Assembly (NCBI GenBank): GCA_913775305.1
Contig: CAJYIY010000100.1
Location: 1-64,000, forward strand
Length of the DNA: 64,000 bases
Origin: an uncultured Erwinia sp.
GTDB lineage: Bacteria; Pseudomonadota; Gammaproteobacteria; Enterobacterales; Enterobacteriaceae
Direction of reading: 5' to 3'
The notes beneath the pieces are model-generated. The model was not told the DNA's origin. It saw only the letters and a list, made by a program, of their open reading frames with translations, and did not search any database. Position 1 is the stretch's first letter; each line of letters begins with the position of its first letter. Shown in pieces: positions 40,631-50,748 of the stretch. Made by a program: the position numbers and the translations under genes.

Positions 40631-42058
40631 GTGAAGAAATGGCGTCTGTTTCCACGATCCCTGCGTCAGCTGGTGCTGATGGCATTTTTACTGGTGTTGC
40701 TGCCGCTACTGGTTCTGGCATGGCAGGCCTGGGAAAGCCTGTCCGCGCTCAGCGATCGCGCCGCAGACACCAACCGCACCACCCTGACCGATGTGCGCCG
40801 CAGCGAAGCGATGGCGCGTACCGCTCTGGAACTGGAGCGCAGCTATCGTCAGTATTGCGTGTTGGATAATCCGATGCTGCAAAAACTTTACCAAACCCAG
40901 CACAGCCGCTATTCGCAAATGCTCGATGCCCATGCGCCGGTACTGCCGGACATTCGCACCTATCAGGCGCTGCGTCAAAACCTCACCCAGCTCAGCCAGA
41001 TAAAATGTGATAACAGCAGGCCGGTTAAAGCGGCGGCCGGGCAGCTGGAGGCATTTTCCCTCGCAAATGCACAGCTGGTGCAGACTACCCGCGAAGTGGT
41101 TTTTTCACGCGGGTTACAGCTACAGCGCGAAATTGCCGATCGGGGACAGTACTTTGGCTGGCAGGCACTGACGCTGTTCCTGCTCAGTCTCGGGCTGGTG
41201 GTGCTGTTTACCCGCATGATTATCGGGCCGGTAAAGGCCGTTGAGCGGATGATTAACCGACTGGGAGAGGGGCAGCCCCTTGAGCAGAACCTGATGTTCA
41301 GAGGACCGCGCGAAATTCGCTCTCTTGAGCAGCGTATTCTGTGGCTGAGTGAGCGGCTAAACTGGCTTGAGTCTCAACGACATGAATTCCTGCGCCATAT
41401 TTCGCACGAGCTGAAAACTCCTCTGGCCAGCATGCGTGAGGGGACGGAACTGCTGGCCGATCAGATAGTCGGCCCCCTGACTGCCGACCAGAAAGAGGTC
41501 GTCAGCATTCTCAACGACAGCAGCCGCCGTCTGCAAACGCTGATTGAGCAGCTGCTGGACTACAACCGAAAACTGGCCGATGGCCCGCTGCCGCTTGAAG
41601 ATGTGCCGCTGGCACCGCTGATTGAAACGCTGGTTGCCAGCCATAACCTGACGGCTCGCGCTAAGATGATGCAGACCGATGTCGATCTTCAGCTCGCCAG
41701 CTGTCGTGCGGAGCCAACATTGTTACTGCGGGCGATCGATAATCTCTACTCCAATGCTGTACACTACGGCGCAGAATCAGGCCGCATCTGGATACGCAGC
41801 CGCCAGCAGGGAGGCCGGGCAATTATTGAGGTGGCCAACACCGGTACGCCAATCCCGGCCGCAGAGCGGGCGATGATCTTCGAACCTTTCTTCCAGGGCA
41901 ATATGCAGCGGAAGGGGGCCGTTAAAGGCAGTGGGTTGGGACTGAGCATCGCCAAAGACTGCCTGCAGCGTCTGCAAGGCGACCTGCAGCTGGTTGACTG
42001 CAAGGAGGCGGATGTCTGCTTCCGTATCGAATTAAATACCACCGCCGGGAATGACTAG
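40631..42058 (+). CDS. glrK: Two-component sensor kinase GlrK (QseE)
   Basis: 475 residues from GTG 40631. Two membrane segments (LRQLVLMAFLLVLLPLLVLAW and ALTLFLLSLGLVVLFTRM) enclose a periplasmic domain, then HAMP, the phospho-acceptor His in FLRHISHELKTPLASMREG, and the ATPase blocks NLYSNAVHYG and GSGLGLSIAKDCL. It phosphorylates GlrR, which drives glmY. First gene of glrK-qseG-glrR. Confidence 0.95.
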   Translation: MKKWRLFPRSLRQLVLMAFLLVLLPLLVLAWQAWESLSALSDRAADTNRTTLTDVRRSEAMARTALELERSYRQYCVLDNPMLQKLYQTQHSRYSQMLDAHAPVLPDIRTYQALRQNLTQLSQIKCDNSRPVKAAAGQLEAFSLANAQLVQTTREVVFSRGLQLQREIADRGQYFGWQALTLFLLSLGLVVLFTRMIIGPVKAVERMINRLGEGQPLEQNLMFRGPREIRSLEQRILWLSERLNWLESQRHEFLRHISHELKTPLASMREGTELLADQIVGPLTADQKEVVSILNDSSRRLQTLIEQLLDYNRKLADGPLPLEDVPLAPLIETLVASHNLTARAKMMQTDVDLQLASCRAEPTLLLRAIDNLYSNAVHYGAESGRIWIRSRQQGGRAIIEVANTGTPIPAAERAMIFEPFFQGNMQRKGAVKGSGLGLSIAKDCLQRLQGDLQLVDCKEADVCFRIELNTTAGND

Positions 42059-42060
42059 TC

Positions 42061-42801
42061 ATGCACTTTTCACGTTTATCTGCACTGTTGTCTCTGGATC
42101 GCATCGGCACATTCGCTGCGTTATCCCTGCTGACGTTACTGGTACTTGGCTGTAGTCAGGTGCCGGAAAAAAACAGCAATCTGACGCATGACTCGTTCGG
42201 TGAATCTGAACGCCGTGTGGTGGATTTCAAGACCCTATCCTGCGGTGAGGTCTGGGCCTTTAACAGCGGAATGGTACTCAATAATCCGCTTTACTGGCTG
42301 CGAGCGATGGACTGTGCCCAGCGCCTGTCACCTGCGGAGGCCCGCGCCGAAGCACGCCGCTGGCCGGCGAATAACTGGCAGAGCCGGTTTAAACAGGCGG
42401 TTCTGCTCAGCAACGGTAACGTTACGCCGGTGGAACGCCGTCAGTATCTCCAGCGCCTTGATGACAACAGCTATGACTATCCTGCCGCCGTGCGTCCGCT
42501 GCTGGCGCTGTGGCGGGAAGGGCAGGGATCGCTGCTGCAGCTGTCAGCAGAGCGTACGCGCTACGCCACGCTGCAACAGACCAGCGATGCACAGCTGGAA
42601 GCGCTGCGCCAGCAGGAAATGACGCTGAGCCAGGAACTGGCGGTGACCCGGCGCAAACTGGATTCCCTGACCGATATCGAACGTCAGCTCTCATCACGGC
42701 GCTCGCCTGATGCGGCTGACAGCGGCCACCCGGCGGAGAAATCCACACCGGATGAGGCGATATCTTCCGGCAGTAAATCAGAGGACGATGCGACACCATG
42801 A
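42061..42801 (+). CDS. qseG: Outer-membrane lipoprotein QseG
   Basis: 246 residues. Signal peptide with lipobox LVLGC (Cys near 31), then a helical body (SAERTRYATLQQTSDAQLEA, SQELAVTRRKLDSLTDIERQ) and a low-complexity acidic tail. It lies between the kinase and regulator genes and acts with GlrK in E. coli. The stop overlaps the start of glrR by four bases. Confidence 0.9.
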   Translation: MHFSRLSALLSLDRIGTFAALSLLTLLVLGCSQVPEKNSNLTHDSFGESERRVVDFKTLSCGEVWAFNSGMVLNNPLYWLRAMDCAQRLSPAEARAEARRWPANNWQSRFKQAVLLSNGNVTPVERRQYLQRLDDNSYDYPAAVRPLLALWREGQGSLLQLSAERTRYATLQQTSDAQLEALRQQEMTLSQELAVTRRKLDSLTDIERQLSSRRSPDAADSGHPAEKSTPDEAISSGSKSEDDATP

Positions 42802-44132
42802 TAAAAAAATCAGCCCGTTTGCTGCTGGTAGACGATGATCCCAGCCTGCTTAAACTTCTCGGCATGCGCCTCAGCAGCGAAGGATTTTCCGTGACCACGG
42901 CCGAAAGCGGGCCGGAAGCGTTACGGGTACTGGACCGCGAAACCATCGATCTGGCAATCAGCGATTTGCGTATGGATGAAATGGACGGGATGGCGCTGTT
43001 TGCCGAAATCCAGAAACGTCATCCCGGCATGCCGGTGATCATTCTGACCGCGCATGGATCGATCCCTGATGCCGTTGCCGCCACGCAGCAGGGTGTCTTC
43101 AGCTTTCTGACCAAACCGGTGGATCGCGACGCGCTCTATAAGGCCATCGATGAAGCACTGGCGCATCGGGTGCCGACCACGGACGACACGTGGAGTGAAA
43201 ATATTGTCACCCGTAGCCCGCTGATGCTGCGTTTGCTGGAGCAGGCGCGCATGGTGGCACACTCGGACGTCAGCGTGCTGATTAACGGCCAGAGCGGAAC
43301 GGGAAAAGAGATCCTCGCTCAGGCGATCCATGCTGCCAGCCCCCGTGCAGGTCAGGCGTTTATCGCGATTAACTGCGGAGCGCTGCCGGAGCAGCTGCTG
43401 GAATCTGAGCTGTTTGGCCATGCGAAAGGGGCTTTTACCGGTGCGGTAAGCAGCCGGGAAGGGCTGTTTCAGGCCGCAGAAGGGGGAACGCTGTTCCTCG
43501 ACGAAATCGGTGATATGCCTCAGGCGCTGCAGGTCAAACTGCTGCGCGTGCTGCAGGAGCGTAAAGTCCGCCCGCTGGGCAGCAATCGCGACCTGGATAT
43601 CGACGTGCGCATTATCTCTGCCACCCACCGCGATCTGCCAAAAGCGATGGAGAAAAAAGAGTTTCGTGAAGATTTGTTCTATCGTTTAAACGTGGTCAAT
43701 TTGAAAATTCCGGCCCTGCATGAAAGGGCTGAAGATATTCCGCTGCTGGCCAACCATTTACTGAAGCAGTCGGCCGCACGGCACAAACCGTTTGTCCGCA
43801 GTTTTTCCAGCGATGCCATGCATCGCCTGATGGCCGCCAGCTGGCCGGGCAATGTGCGTCAGCTGGTGAATGTCATCGAACAGTGCGTGGCGCTGACGTC
43901 GGCACCGGTGATTGGTGAGGCGCTGGTTGAACAGGCGCTGGCTGGAGAAAATACCGCACTGCCAACGTTTGTGGAGGCACGGAATCAGTTTGAGCTTAAC
44001 TATCTGCGCAAGCTGCTGCAGATGACCAAAGGCAATGTCACCAATGCTGCCCGAATGGCGGGGCGCAATCGCACTGAGTTTTATAAACTGCTGTCGCGAC
44101 ACGAACTGGACGCTGCCGATTTTAAAGAATAA
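42798..44132 (+). CDS. glrR: Sigma-54-dependent response regulator GlrR (QseF)
   Basis: 444 residues. The receiver domain has the phospho-acceptor Asp in DLAISDLRMDEMDGM. The AAA+ domain has Walker A NGQSGTGKE, the sigma-54 contact loop GAFTGA and Walker B GGTLFLDEIGD. A C-terminal Fis-type helix-turn-helix follows (GNVTNAARMAGRNRTEFYKLL). It binds the TGTC-N10-GACA sites and activates the sigma-54 promoter of glmY. Confidence 0.96.
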   Translation: MIKKSARLLLVDDDPSLLKLLGMRLSSEGFSVTTAESGPEALRVLDRETIDLAISDLRMDEMDGMALFAEIQKRHPGMPVIILTAHGSIPDAVAATQQGVFSFLTKPVDRDALYKAIDEALAHRVPTTDDTWSENIVTRSPLMLRLLEQARMVAHSDVSVLINGQSGTGKEILAQAIHAASPRAGQAFIAINCGALPEQLLESELFGHAKGAFTGAVSSREGLFQAAEGGTLFLDEIGDMPQALQVKLLRVLQERKVRPLGSNRDLDIDVRIISATHRDLPKAMEKKEFREDLFYRLNVVNLKIPALHERAEDIPLLANHLLKQSAARHKPFVRSFSSDAMHRLMAASWPGNVRQLVNVIEQCVALTSAPVIGEALVEQALAGENTALPTFVEARNQFELNYLRKLLQMTKGNVTNAARMAGRNRTEFYKLLSRHELDAADFKE

Positions 44133-44260
44133 TTTTCAGTGCCGTTTTCACTGGCAATTATGGTAGTTTAGCTGCCTGAAAAAAGAGACAGACCGCGCCG
44201 CGTGACCTGTCCGGTGAAGTTACTCATTGATTACCCATCCGTTACCGGAGGGAGAAATAA

Positions 44261-44608
<348 letters not shown>

Positions 44609-44630
44609 TCGCGATTTATGATTCACGCAG

Positions 44631-44660
44631 CAGGGCCTGATATTTCAGGCCCTGTTCGTT
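44631..44660. terminator. Terminator between glnB and hmp
   Basis: CAGGGCCTGA-TATT-TCAGGCCCTG with T-rich flank; between convergent genes. Confidence 0.75.
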
Positions 44661-44688
44661 TCAGCATGACAACCGGCGGACGGTGCCG

Positions 44689-45870
44689 TTACAACGCTTT
44701 GTGCGGGCCAAACACCTCATAATGGATCCGGTCCTGCGAGATACCCAGCTGATGCAGCTGTTTCTCAACCCTCTCCATAAACGCCACCGGACCACACAGG
44801 TAATATTGCATTGCCGGATCGCTGAGAGCAGACTCCAGCGGCAGCAGATCGATCAGTCCATGCGTGTCAAATTTGTCGTTATCCTCAGCGCCGGGATGGC
44901 TGTACCAGATATGCTGGCTAAACCGTGGCAGACGAGCTCCGGTTTCAGTCACCTCTTTGGCAAAAGCGTGGGTGCTGCTGTTATCAGCGGCATGGAACCA
45001 CTGCACCGTTGACGGGTGTTTGTTGTCGGCCAGCTGATGCAGCATCGCCAGCATCGGCGTCAACCCAACGCCAGCTGAAATCAGCGTGACCGGGGTTTCC
45101 GCTGTCACATCAAGGAAGAAATCACCGGCCGGTGGGGCAGCGCGCAGACGCGTGCCCACTTTCTGCTGATGCAGCCAGCTGGAGAGGGTGCCACCCTCTT
45201 CATGACGTACGGCAAGGCGATAGCTTTTCCCGTCAGGGGAGCGGGTCAGGGAATACTGGCGGATCTCCCTGTTTTCAAATGACGGGTCGTTGACCCAGAG
45301 AGCCAGATACTGTCCGGCGCGATAGTCCGCTACCGGCTGGTTATCAGCCGGAGTCAGTACAAAGCTTTTGATCACCGAACTTTGTGGCGCGATCTCGCTG
45401 ATTACGAATTCACGCGTTCCCCTCCAGCCTCCGGGCTTCTGCTCGGACAGCTCATAAATCTGCTCTTCACGCTGAATGAAGATCCCTGCCAGCACGCCAT
45501 AGGCTTTGCCCCAGGCTTCAAGGACCTCTTCGCCCGGATGCAGCAGTTCATCAATACTGGCCAGCAAATGCGTGCCGACAATGTTGTACTGATCTGGTCG
45601 GATGGCGAAGCTGGTGTGTTTCTGAGCGATTTTTTCAACGGCAGGGCCGAGCGCCGCCAGATTGTCGATATTGCTGGCGTAGGCACACACGGCATTGAAC
45701 AGCGCTTCCCGCTGCTGGCCGTTGCGCTGGTTGCTCATATTAAAAATATCTTTCAGTTCGGGATTATGCCTGAACATTCGATCGTAGAAGTGTGCCGTCA
45801 GGCGCGGTCCAATTTCGAGGATGGCTGGAATGGTTGATTTGACGGTCGCAATGGTCTGGTTATCTAACAT
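44689..45870 (-). CDS. hmp: Flavohemoglobin, nitric oxide dioxygenase
   Basis: 393 residues. The N-terminal globin (proximal His in [23 protein letters not shown]) is followed by FAD-binding ([12 protein letters not shown]) and NAD-binding ([15 protein letters not shown]) domains. It oxidises NO to nitrate. A near-perfect NsrR operator lies 19 bases upstream of the start, so NO induction is expected. Divergent from glyA. Confidence 0.97.
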   Translation of the reverse strand: MLDNQTIATVKSTIPAILEIGPRLTAHFYDRMFRHNPELKDIFNMSNQRNGQQREALFNAVCAYASNIDNLAALGPAVEKIAQKHTSFAIRPDQYNIVGTHLLASIDELLHPGEEVLEAWGKAYGVLAGIFIQREEQIYELSEQKPGGWRGTREFVISEIAPQSSVIKSFVLTPADNQPVADYRAGQYLALWVNDPSFENREIRQYSLTRSPDGKSYRLAVRHEEGGTLSSWLHQQKVGTRLRAAPPAGDFFLDVTAETPVTLISAGVGLTPMLAMLHQLADNKHPSTVQWFHAADNSSTHAFAKEVTETGARLPRFSQHIWYSHPGAEDNDKFDTHGLIDLLPLESALSDPAMQYYLCGPVAFMERVEKQLHQLGISQDRIHYEVFGPHKAL

Positions 45871-45888
45871 GTGAAGTCCTTATTTTAT

Positions 45889-45911
45889 AACATGTATTTA
45901 AAATGCATCTT
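45889..45911 (-). promoter_or_regulatory. NsrR operator of hmp
   Basis: Read on the minus strand, AAGATGCATTT-T-AAATACATGTT: two 11-base inverted halves matching the NsrR consensus with one deviation. Confidence 0.85.
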
Positions 45912-46186
45912 AAGTCCGTAAAGTGGCATTGTAAATACACCTTTAAGAAAGTGAGTTATTTATCCGTGCTGGTCTTGTGGAATTAGCGGAGAGGCTGTCA
46001 TCAGACGTTCAGGAAAACTGTGTCATCAATCGCTTACAAAATTGATATGTAAGCCTTGCTGGCTCTGAAGCCAATCGTTTGCGCAAAAAGGCGGTCATGA
46101 CGCTATTCAACGGCTGGGTAACAGTTTAAACTGTTACCCAACACCCCGAAGTTCCTTATTAAAGTCAGTTGAGTCAGGAGATGCAG
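45912..46186. other. hmp-glyA divergent regulatory region
   Basis: No gene seen. It contains a PurR-type box CCAATCGTTTGCGCAA at 46071-46086, as known for E. coli glyA, and a ribosome site AGGAGA just before ATG 46187. Confidence 0.6.
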
Positions 46187-47440
46187 ATGTTAAAGCGTGA
46201 TATGAACATTGCCGATTACGATGCCGAATTATGGCAGGCGATGGAGCAGGAGAAAGTGCGTCAGGAAGAGCACATCGAGCTGATTGCTTCAGAAAACTAT
46301 ACCAGCCCACGTGTTATGCAGGCTCAGGGATCCCAACTGACGAATAAATATGCCGAAGGGTATCCGGGAAAACGTTACTACGGCGGCTGTGAGTATGTTG
46401 ATATTGTTGAGCAGCTGGCCATCGATCGTGCGAAAGCGCTGTTCGGCGCTGACTACGCCAACGTTCAGCCGCACTCCGGCTCACAGGCGAACTTCGCGGT
46501 GTATACCGCGCTGCTGCAGCCGGGCGACACTATCCTCGGGATGAACCTGGCGCACGGTGGTCACCTGACCCACGGTTCCCCGGTTAACCTGTCCGGTAAA
46601 CTCTACAATGTGATCCCTTACGGCATCGATGAAACCGGTAAAATCGACTACAACGAACTGGCCGAACTCGCTAAACAGCACCAGCCAAAAATGATCGTTG
46701 GTGGTTTCTCCGCGTACTCCGGCGTGTGTGACTGGGCTAAAATGCGTGAAATCGCAGACAGCGTAGGCGCATACCTGTTCGTCGATATGGCCCACGTTGC
46801 TGGCCTGATCGCGGCTGATGTTTACCCTAACCCGGTTCCTCATGCGCACATCGTGACCTCTACCACCCACAAAACCCTGGCGGGTCCACGCGGTGGTCTG
46901 ATCCTGGCTCAGGGCGGCGATGAAGATTTTTACAAGAAGCTGAACTCGGCGGTCTTCCCAGGTGGTCAGGGTGGTCCTCTGATGCACGTTATCGCGGGTA
47001 AAGCGGTAGCATTCAAAGAAGCGATGGAGCCAGAGTTCAAAACCTACCAGCAGCAGGTGGCGAAAAATGCGAAGGCGATGGTAGAAGTGTTCCTGGCGCG
47101 CGGTTACAACGTAGTTTCTGGCGGTACGCATAACCACCTGTTCCTGCTGGACCTGGTTGACAAAAACCTGACCGGTAAAGAAGCCGATGCCGCACTGGGC
47201 CGCGCGAACATCACCGTCAACAAGAACAGCGTGCCGAACGATCCGAAGAGCCCGTTCGTGACTTCCGGTATCCGCATCGGTTCTCCGGCCGTGACCCGTC
47301 GCGGTTTTAAAGAAGCTGAAGTGCGTGAGCTGGCGGGTTGGATCAGCGATATTCTCGACAACATCAACGATGAAGGCGTGAGTGAGCGCGTGAAGAAGCA
47401 GGTCCTGGATATCTGCGCCCGCTTCCCGGTGTACGCATAA
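46187..47440 (+). CDS. glyA: Serine hydroxymethyltransferase
   Basis: 417 residues from ATG 46187 ([23 protein letters not shown]); the earlier in-frame starts lie in or before the ribosome site. The PLP lysine is in [13 protein letters not shown]. It interconverts serine and glycine with tetrahydrofolate and supplies one-carbon units, consistent with the upstream PurR box. A perfect terminator follows. Confidence 0.98.
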   Translation: MLKRDMNIADYDAELWQAMEQEKVRQEEHIELIASENYTSPRVMQAQGSQLTNKYAEGYPGKRYYGGCEYVDIVEQLAIDRAKALFGADYANVQPHSGSQANFAVYTALLQPGDTILGMNLAHGGHLTHGSPVNLSGKLYNVIPYGIDETGKIDYNELAELAKQHQPKMIVGGFSAYSGVCDWAKMREIADSVGAYLFVDMAHVAGLIAADVYPNPVPHAHIVTSTTHKTLAGPRGGLILAQGGDEDFYKKLNSAVFPGGQGGPLMHVIAGKAVAFKEAMEPEFKTYQQQVAKNAKAMVEVFLARGYNVVSGGTHNHLFLLDLVDKNLTGKEADAALGRANITVNKNSVPNDPKSPFVTSGIRIGSPAVTRRGFKEAEVRELAGWISDILDNINDEGVSERVKKQVLDICARFPVYA

Positions 47441-47476
47441 TTCTTCACCAGTAATTTACTGCGAGTCGTCGCACAA

Positions 47477-47509
47477 ATAACGGGGCACAGTGTGCCCCGT
47501 TATTTTTTT
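47477..47509 (+). terminator. Terminator after glyA
   Basis: Perfect palindrome AATAACGGGGCACA/TGTGCCCCGTTATT followed by T7. Confidence 0.92.
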
Positions 47510-47561
47510 ATCCCGCCACACCGTGTAGAGTGCTGTCGACACTTTTTCTGTCGGATGGAAC

Positions 47562-48698
47562 ATGACAATACGATCGACATACTGGCTGGGGCTGGCTTAC
47601 TTCACTTATTTCTTTACCTACGGTGTCTATCTGCCATTCTGGAGCGTCTGGCTGGAAGGGAGCGGCATGAAGCCCGAACAGATAGGCCTGCTGCTGGGCT
47701 GCGGTATGATCGCCCGCTTTACGGGCAGCCTGCTGATTGCTTCCCGCGTCTCCAATCCTTCTCACCTGGTGAGTGCGCTACGCCTGCTGGCGTTGATTAC
47801 CTTGCTGTTCGCCCTGGGATTTTGTTTTGGATCGCAGTGGCTCTGGCTGCTGATCGTCATGGTGGGCTTTAACCTGGTATTTTCACCGCTGGTGCCGCTG
47901 AGCGATGCGCTGGCTGCCACCTGGCAGCGACAAATCGCCTTGCCTTACGGACCGGTACGGCTGTGGGGATCGCTGGCTTTTGTGATCAGCTCGGCGCTGA
48001 CCGGCGTGCTGGTCAATCAGTTCTCCTGGCAGGCTGTCCTGATAATGCTGTGCGCAGGCTGTGGCGCCATGCTGGGTGGCATGCTGCTACGTCCGGCCGT
48101 GATGCCGCAGGGCACCGTGAAGCAGGGCAGTCATGCAGGCTGGCAGATGTGGCTGGCGATGCTGCGTGAGAATTCCGTCTGGCGGTTTATGCTGTGCGTC
48201 ACGCTCATGCAGGGGGCGCATGCTGCGTACTATGGCTTCAGTGCGATCTACTGGCAGCAGGCTGGCTATTCGGCCAGCGTAGTGGGCTATTTGTGGTCGC
48301 TGGGCGTGGTGGCTGAAATCGTTATCTTTGCCTCCAGCAACCGGCTTTTCCGCCGCTGGCGCGCACGAGACCTGCTGCTGCTCTCCGGCGTGTCGGCTCT
48401 GGTTCGCTGGAGTCTGATGGCCACCACGACAGACCTGGGGTGGTTGATTGTGGCGCAGATCCTGCACTGCGGCAGCTTCACCCTTTGCCATCTGGCGGCG
48501 ATGCGCTTTATTGCCTGCCGGGAGGGCGCAGAAGTGATTCGACTGCAATCCCTTTACTCAGCGCTGGCGATGGGCGGCGGTATTGCCATTATGACCATGG
48601 TCTGTGGCGTGCTGTATCAGCATTTGCACGGCGATGTCTTCTGGGTAATGGCTCTGCTGGTGGTGCCGGCGCTGTTCCTGCGGCCAAAAGTCCATTAG
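47562..48698 (+). CDS. hcaT: HcaT-type major facilitator transporter
   Basis: 378 residues with about 12 hydrophobic segments; starts MTIRSTYWLGLAYFTYFFTYGVYLPFWSVWLEG and ends LLVVPALFLRPKVH, like E. coli HcaT, the putative 3-phenylpropionate permease. The hca catabolic genes are not present here, so the substrate is open. Its stop directly abuts the convergent csiE stop. Confidence 0.88.
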   Translation: MTIRSTYWLGLAYFTYFFTYGVYLPFWSVWLEGSGMKPEQIGLLLGCGMIARFTGSLLIASRVSNPSHLVSALRLLALITLLFALGFCFGSQWLWLLIVMVGFNLVFSPLVPLSDALAATWQRQIALPYGPVRLWGSLAFVISSALTGVLVNQFSWQAVLIMLCAGCGAMLGGMLLRPAVMPQGTVKQGSHAGWQMWLAMLRENSVWRFMLCVTLMQGAHAAYYGFSAIYWQQAGYSASVVGYLWSLGVVAEIVIFASSNRLFRRWRARDLLLLSGVSALVRWSLMATTTDLGWLIVAQILHCGSFTLCHLAAMRFIACREGAEVIRLQSLYSALAMGGGIAIMTMVCGVLYQHLHGDVFWVMALLVVPALFLRPKVH

Positions 48699-49970
48699 CT
48701 ATGACTCCAGCAGTGCGCGAATGCTGCGCTGCTGGTGTTCCCCCAGCGGCAGCTCCGCGTGGAACAGCGGAGGTGAAAACAGTGGCAGCGTGGTGACGTA
48801 CGGGGTGATCACCAGAGCAATTCCTTTGGGGGCGCTGTTACGCTGGTAATCATCCACCGTCAGGTATTTGATATTCAACGGCAGCAGCGTCAGCTCGCGC
48901 AGCTGCTGTTCAACGCAGCGTTCCAGTTCGCTGTCGCAGCCGGTCAACAGCAGCACCTGTTTTTCATGCAGCGCGTTTTCCTGCACCAGCCAGGCGCCAA
49001 AGATGATGGCAATCAGCCCCTGTTCTTCTTCAGAAAATGACAGTGAGAACTGCTGTTCAAATTCAACCAGGGCAGCGCGCGTTGTTCGCAGCAGGCGTGG
49101 ATACTGTCGGGCGACGTCTTCCACCAGCGTATGATCAATGCCCACGGCAAACTGTACGCGCTCCAGCGCCTGCGCCAGATGGCTGAAAAGCTGGGCACAC
49201 AGCTCGTCGTGGCAGCGGAACTGCATACCTGACAGATGCTGAAAGCGTAAAATAAGCTGTTTAACTGCCAGCAGGAGCCGGGACTCATATTCGCCAACCG
49301 GCTGGCTGATGTCAGGGATATGCAGCTGGCTGAACAGCATTGCCAGTGGAATCGCATCATCTGCTGAGGTTTGTTGATAGCCCTGCCGGTGCCAGCATCG
49401 CAGGATCTCCTGCGCCAGTGCGTACTCCATTTTTGCACTCAGCCAGCTGACCTGCTCAGGCGTAAAATCCACCAGGCAGTGATGGGCGAGCGAGTACTGC
49501 AGGTAAACCTGCAAAAAGTGGCGATCGCGGACGTTGAATTCCCGCGTTAGCTGCCGGGAGCAGTGCTGGATCAGCGCCTGTAAATTATGTTCATCATACA
49601 GCGCCTTACTGACCTCATTACGCTGCAGGTGTTGCCTGATCATGGGAGTAAAATAGTTGCCGACAAAATCAGGGGAGAGCCGCAGTGCCCGGCGTAAGCC
49701 GTGCAGCAGACAGAGGCGCTGGTTAAGCTGCGCGCCGCTTAGCCTGATCGCTCCCTGTTGATCCTGTTCGATGATCAGCTGGTGATAACGCTGGATCTCC
49801 AGCGAAACCTCCGCTATATCTTGCCGGGCAACCGTGTCTTCCACACCGTTCAGCTGGCAGTACATATCCAGCGTAACGGCAGGTTCAGGAAGACAAAGCA
49901 TGAGAATGAGGTGGCAGCGCCGTTGCTGACGGGAAAAAACAGAGGTTTGTGGTGAGTCTTCACTCGTCAT
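48699..49970 (-). CDS. csiE: Stationary-phase-inducible protein CsiE
   Basis: 423 residues resembling E. coli CsiE, with two regions of PRD type (VEDVARQYPRLLRTTRAALVEFEQQF...EEEQGLIAIIFGAWL). The C-terminal QLRELTLLPLNIKYLTV and PLFSPPLFHAELPL are conserved. Possibly a transcription antiterminator-like regulator; target unknown. Divergent from the DUF1007 gene. Confidence 0.88.
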   Translation of the reverse strand: MTSEDSPQTSVFSRQQRRCHLILMLCLPEPAVTLDMYCQLNGVEDTVARQDIAEVSLEIQRYHQLIIEQDQQGAIRLSGAQLNQRLCLLHGLRRALRLSPDFVGNYFTPMIRQHLQRNEVSKALYDEHNLQALIQHCSRQLTREFNVRDRHFLQVYLQYSLAHHCLVDFTPEQVSWLSAKMEYALAQEILRCWHRQGYQQTSADDAIPLAMLFSQLHIPDISQPVGEYESRLLLAVKQLILRFQHLSGMQFRCHDELCAQLFSHLAQALERVQFAVGIDHTLVEDVARQYPRLLRTTRAALVEFEQQFSLSFSEEEQGLIAIIFGAWLVQENALHEKQVLLLTGCDSELERCVEQQLRELTLLPLNIKYLTVDDYQRNSAPKGIALVITPYVTTLPLFSPPLFHAELPLGEHQQRSIRALLES

Positions 49971-50094
49971 CTGCGCTCCCGCGAAAGGTTTATTGTGTTA
50001 ATCCTAGTCTGACTCCCTGCGGCTGTGGAGAGTATGCGGACATTTATTCGGCGCTTTTAAAGACAGGTCACAAAAATAATTAGGAAATCCTGAA

Positions 50095-50748
50095 ATGGGG
50101 TTGAATTTGTTACGTTATAACAGATACATTGCTGGGCTGATGCTGGCCCTGGGGTCAGTGCCGTCAGCGTGGTCGCACCCGCACAGCTTTATTGATATGC
50201 AGACCACTCTGCTGCATCAGGGTAATAACATCACCGGGCTGAAAATGCGCTGGGTGATGGATGAAATCACCTCCGCTGATCTGCTGTACGACGCCGGCGA
50301 TGCCAAACCGGACTCGGTTATCTGGAAGAAACTGGCGGCGGAAGTGATGGCAAACGTGCTCGGGCAGCACTATTTCACCGAGTTCTGGCATCAGAAACAG
50401 CCGGTTAAATTTGAGAATCTGCCGCCGGAGTATCACCTGTCGCGGCAGGGTCACCGGGCCGTGCTGGAATTTGTGCTGCCGCTGGCTCATCCGCAGCCCC
50501 TTAAGGGCCAGCGCTTTGTTTTCTCTACTTTCGATCCAACCTACTTTGTTGATATGTACTACGACTCGGAAAAATCGTTGAAAATCCCGGATGAGCTGGC
50601 GAAAACGTGCCAGTTTGAGCTAAAAACGCCAAAACCCGATGCCTCTGTGCAGGCATATGCGCTGTCGCTGGATAAAGCCGACGCGCCGGCGGAAGAAATG
50701 GATCTGGGTCGCCAGTTTGCCCAGACGGTAACGCTGGTATGTCAGTAA
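50095..50748 (+). CDS. DUF1007 family periplasmic protein of a metal-export pair
   Basis: 217 residues with a signal peptide (LLRYNRYIAGLMLALGSVPSAWS, mature part HPHSFIDMQTTLLHQG). The His-rich start of the mature protein and the DPTYFVDMYYD block are typical of DUF1007. These proteins are encoded with NicO/RcnA-type exporters, as here: the next start overlaps by 10 bases. It may hand Ni, Co or Zn to the transporter; that role is inferred. Confidence 0.82.
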   Translation: MGLNLLRYNRYIAGLMLALGSVPSAWSHPHSFIDMQTTLLHQGNNITGLKMRWVMDEITSADLLYDAGDAKPDSVIWKKLAAEVMANVLGQHYFTEFWHQKQPVKFENLPPEYHLSRQGHRAVLEFVLPLAHPQPLKGQRFVFSTFDPTYFVDMYYDSEKSLKIPDELAKTCQFELKTPKPDASVQAYALSLDKADAPAEEMDLGRQFAQTVTLVCQ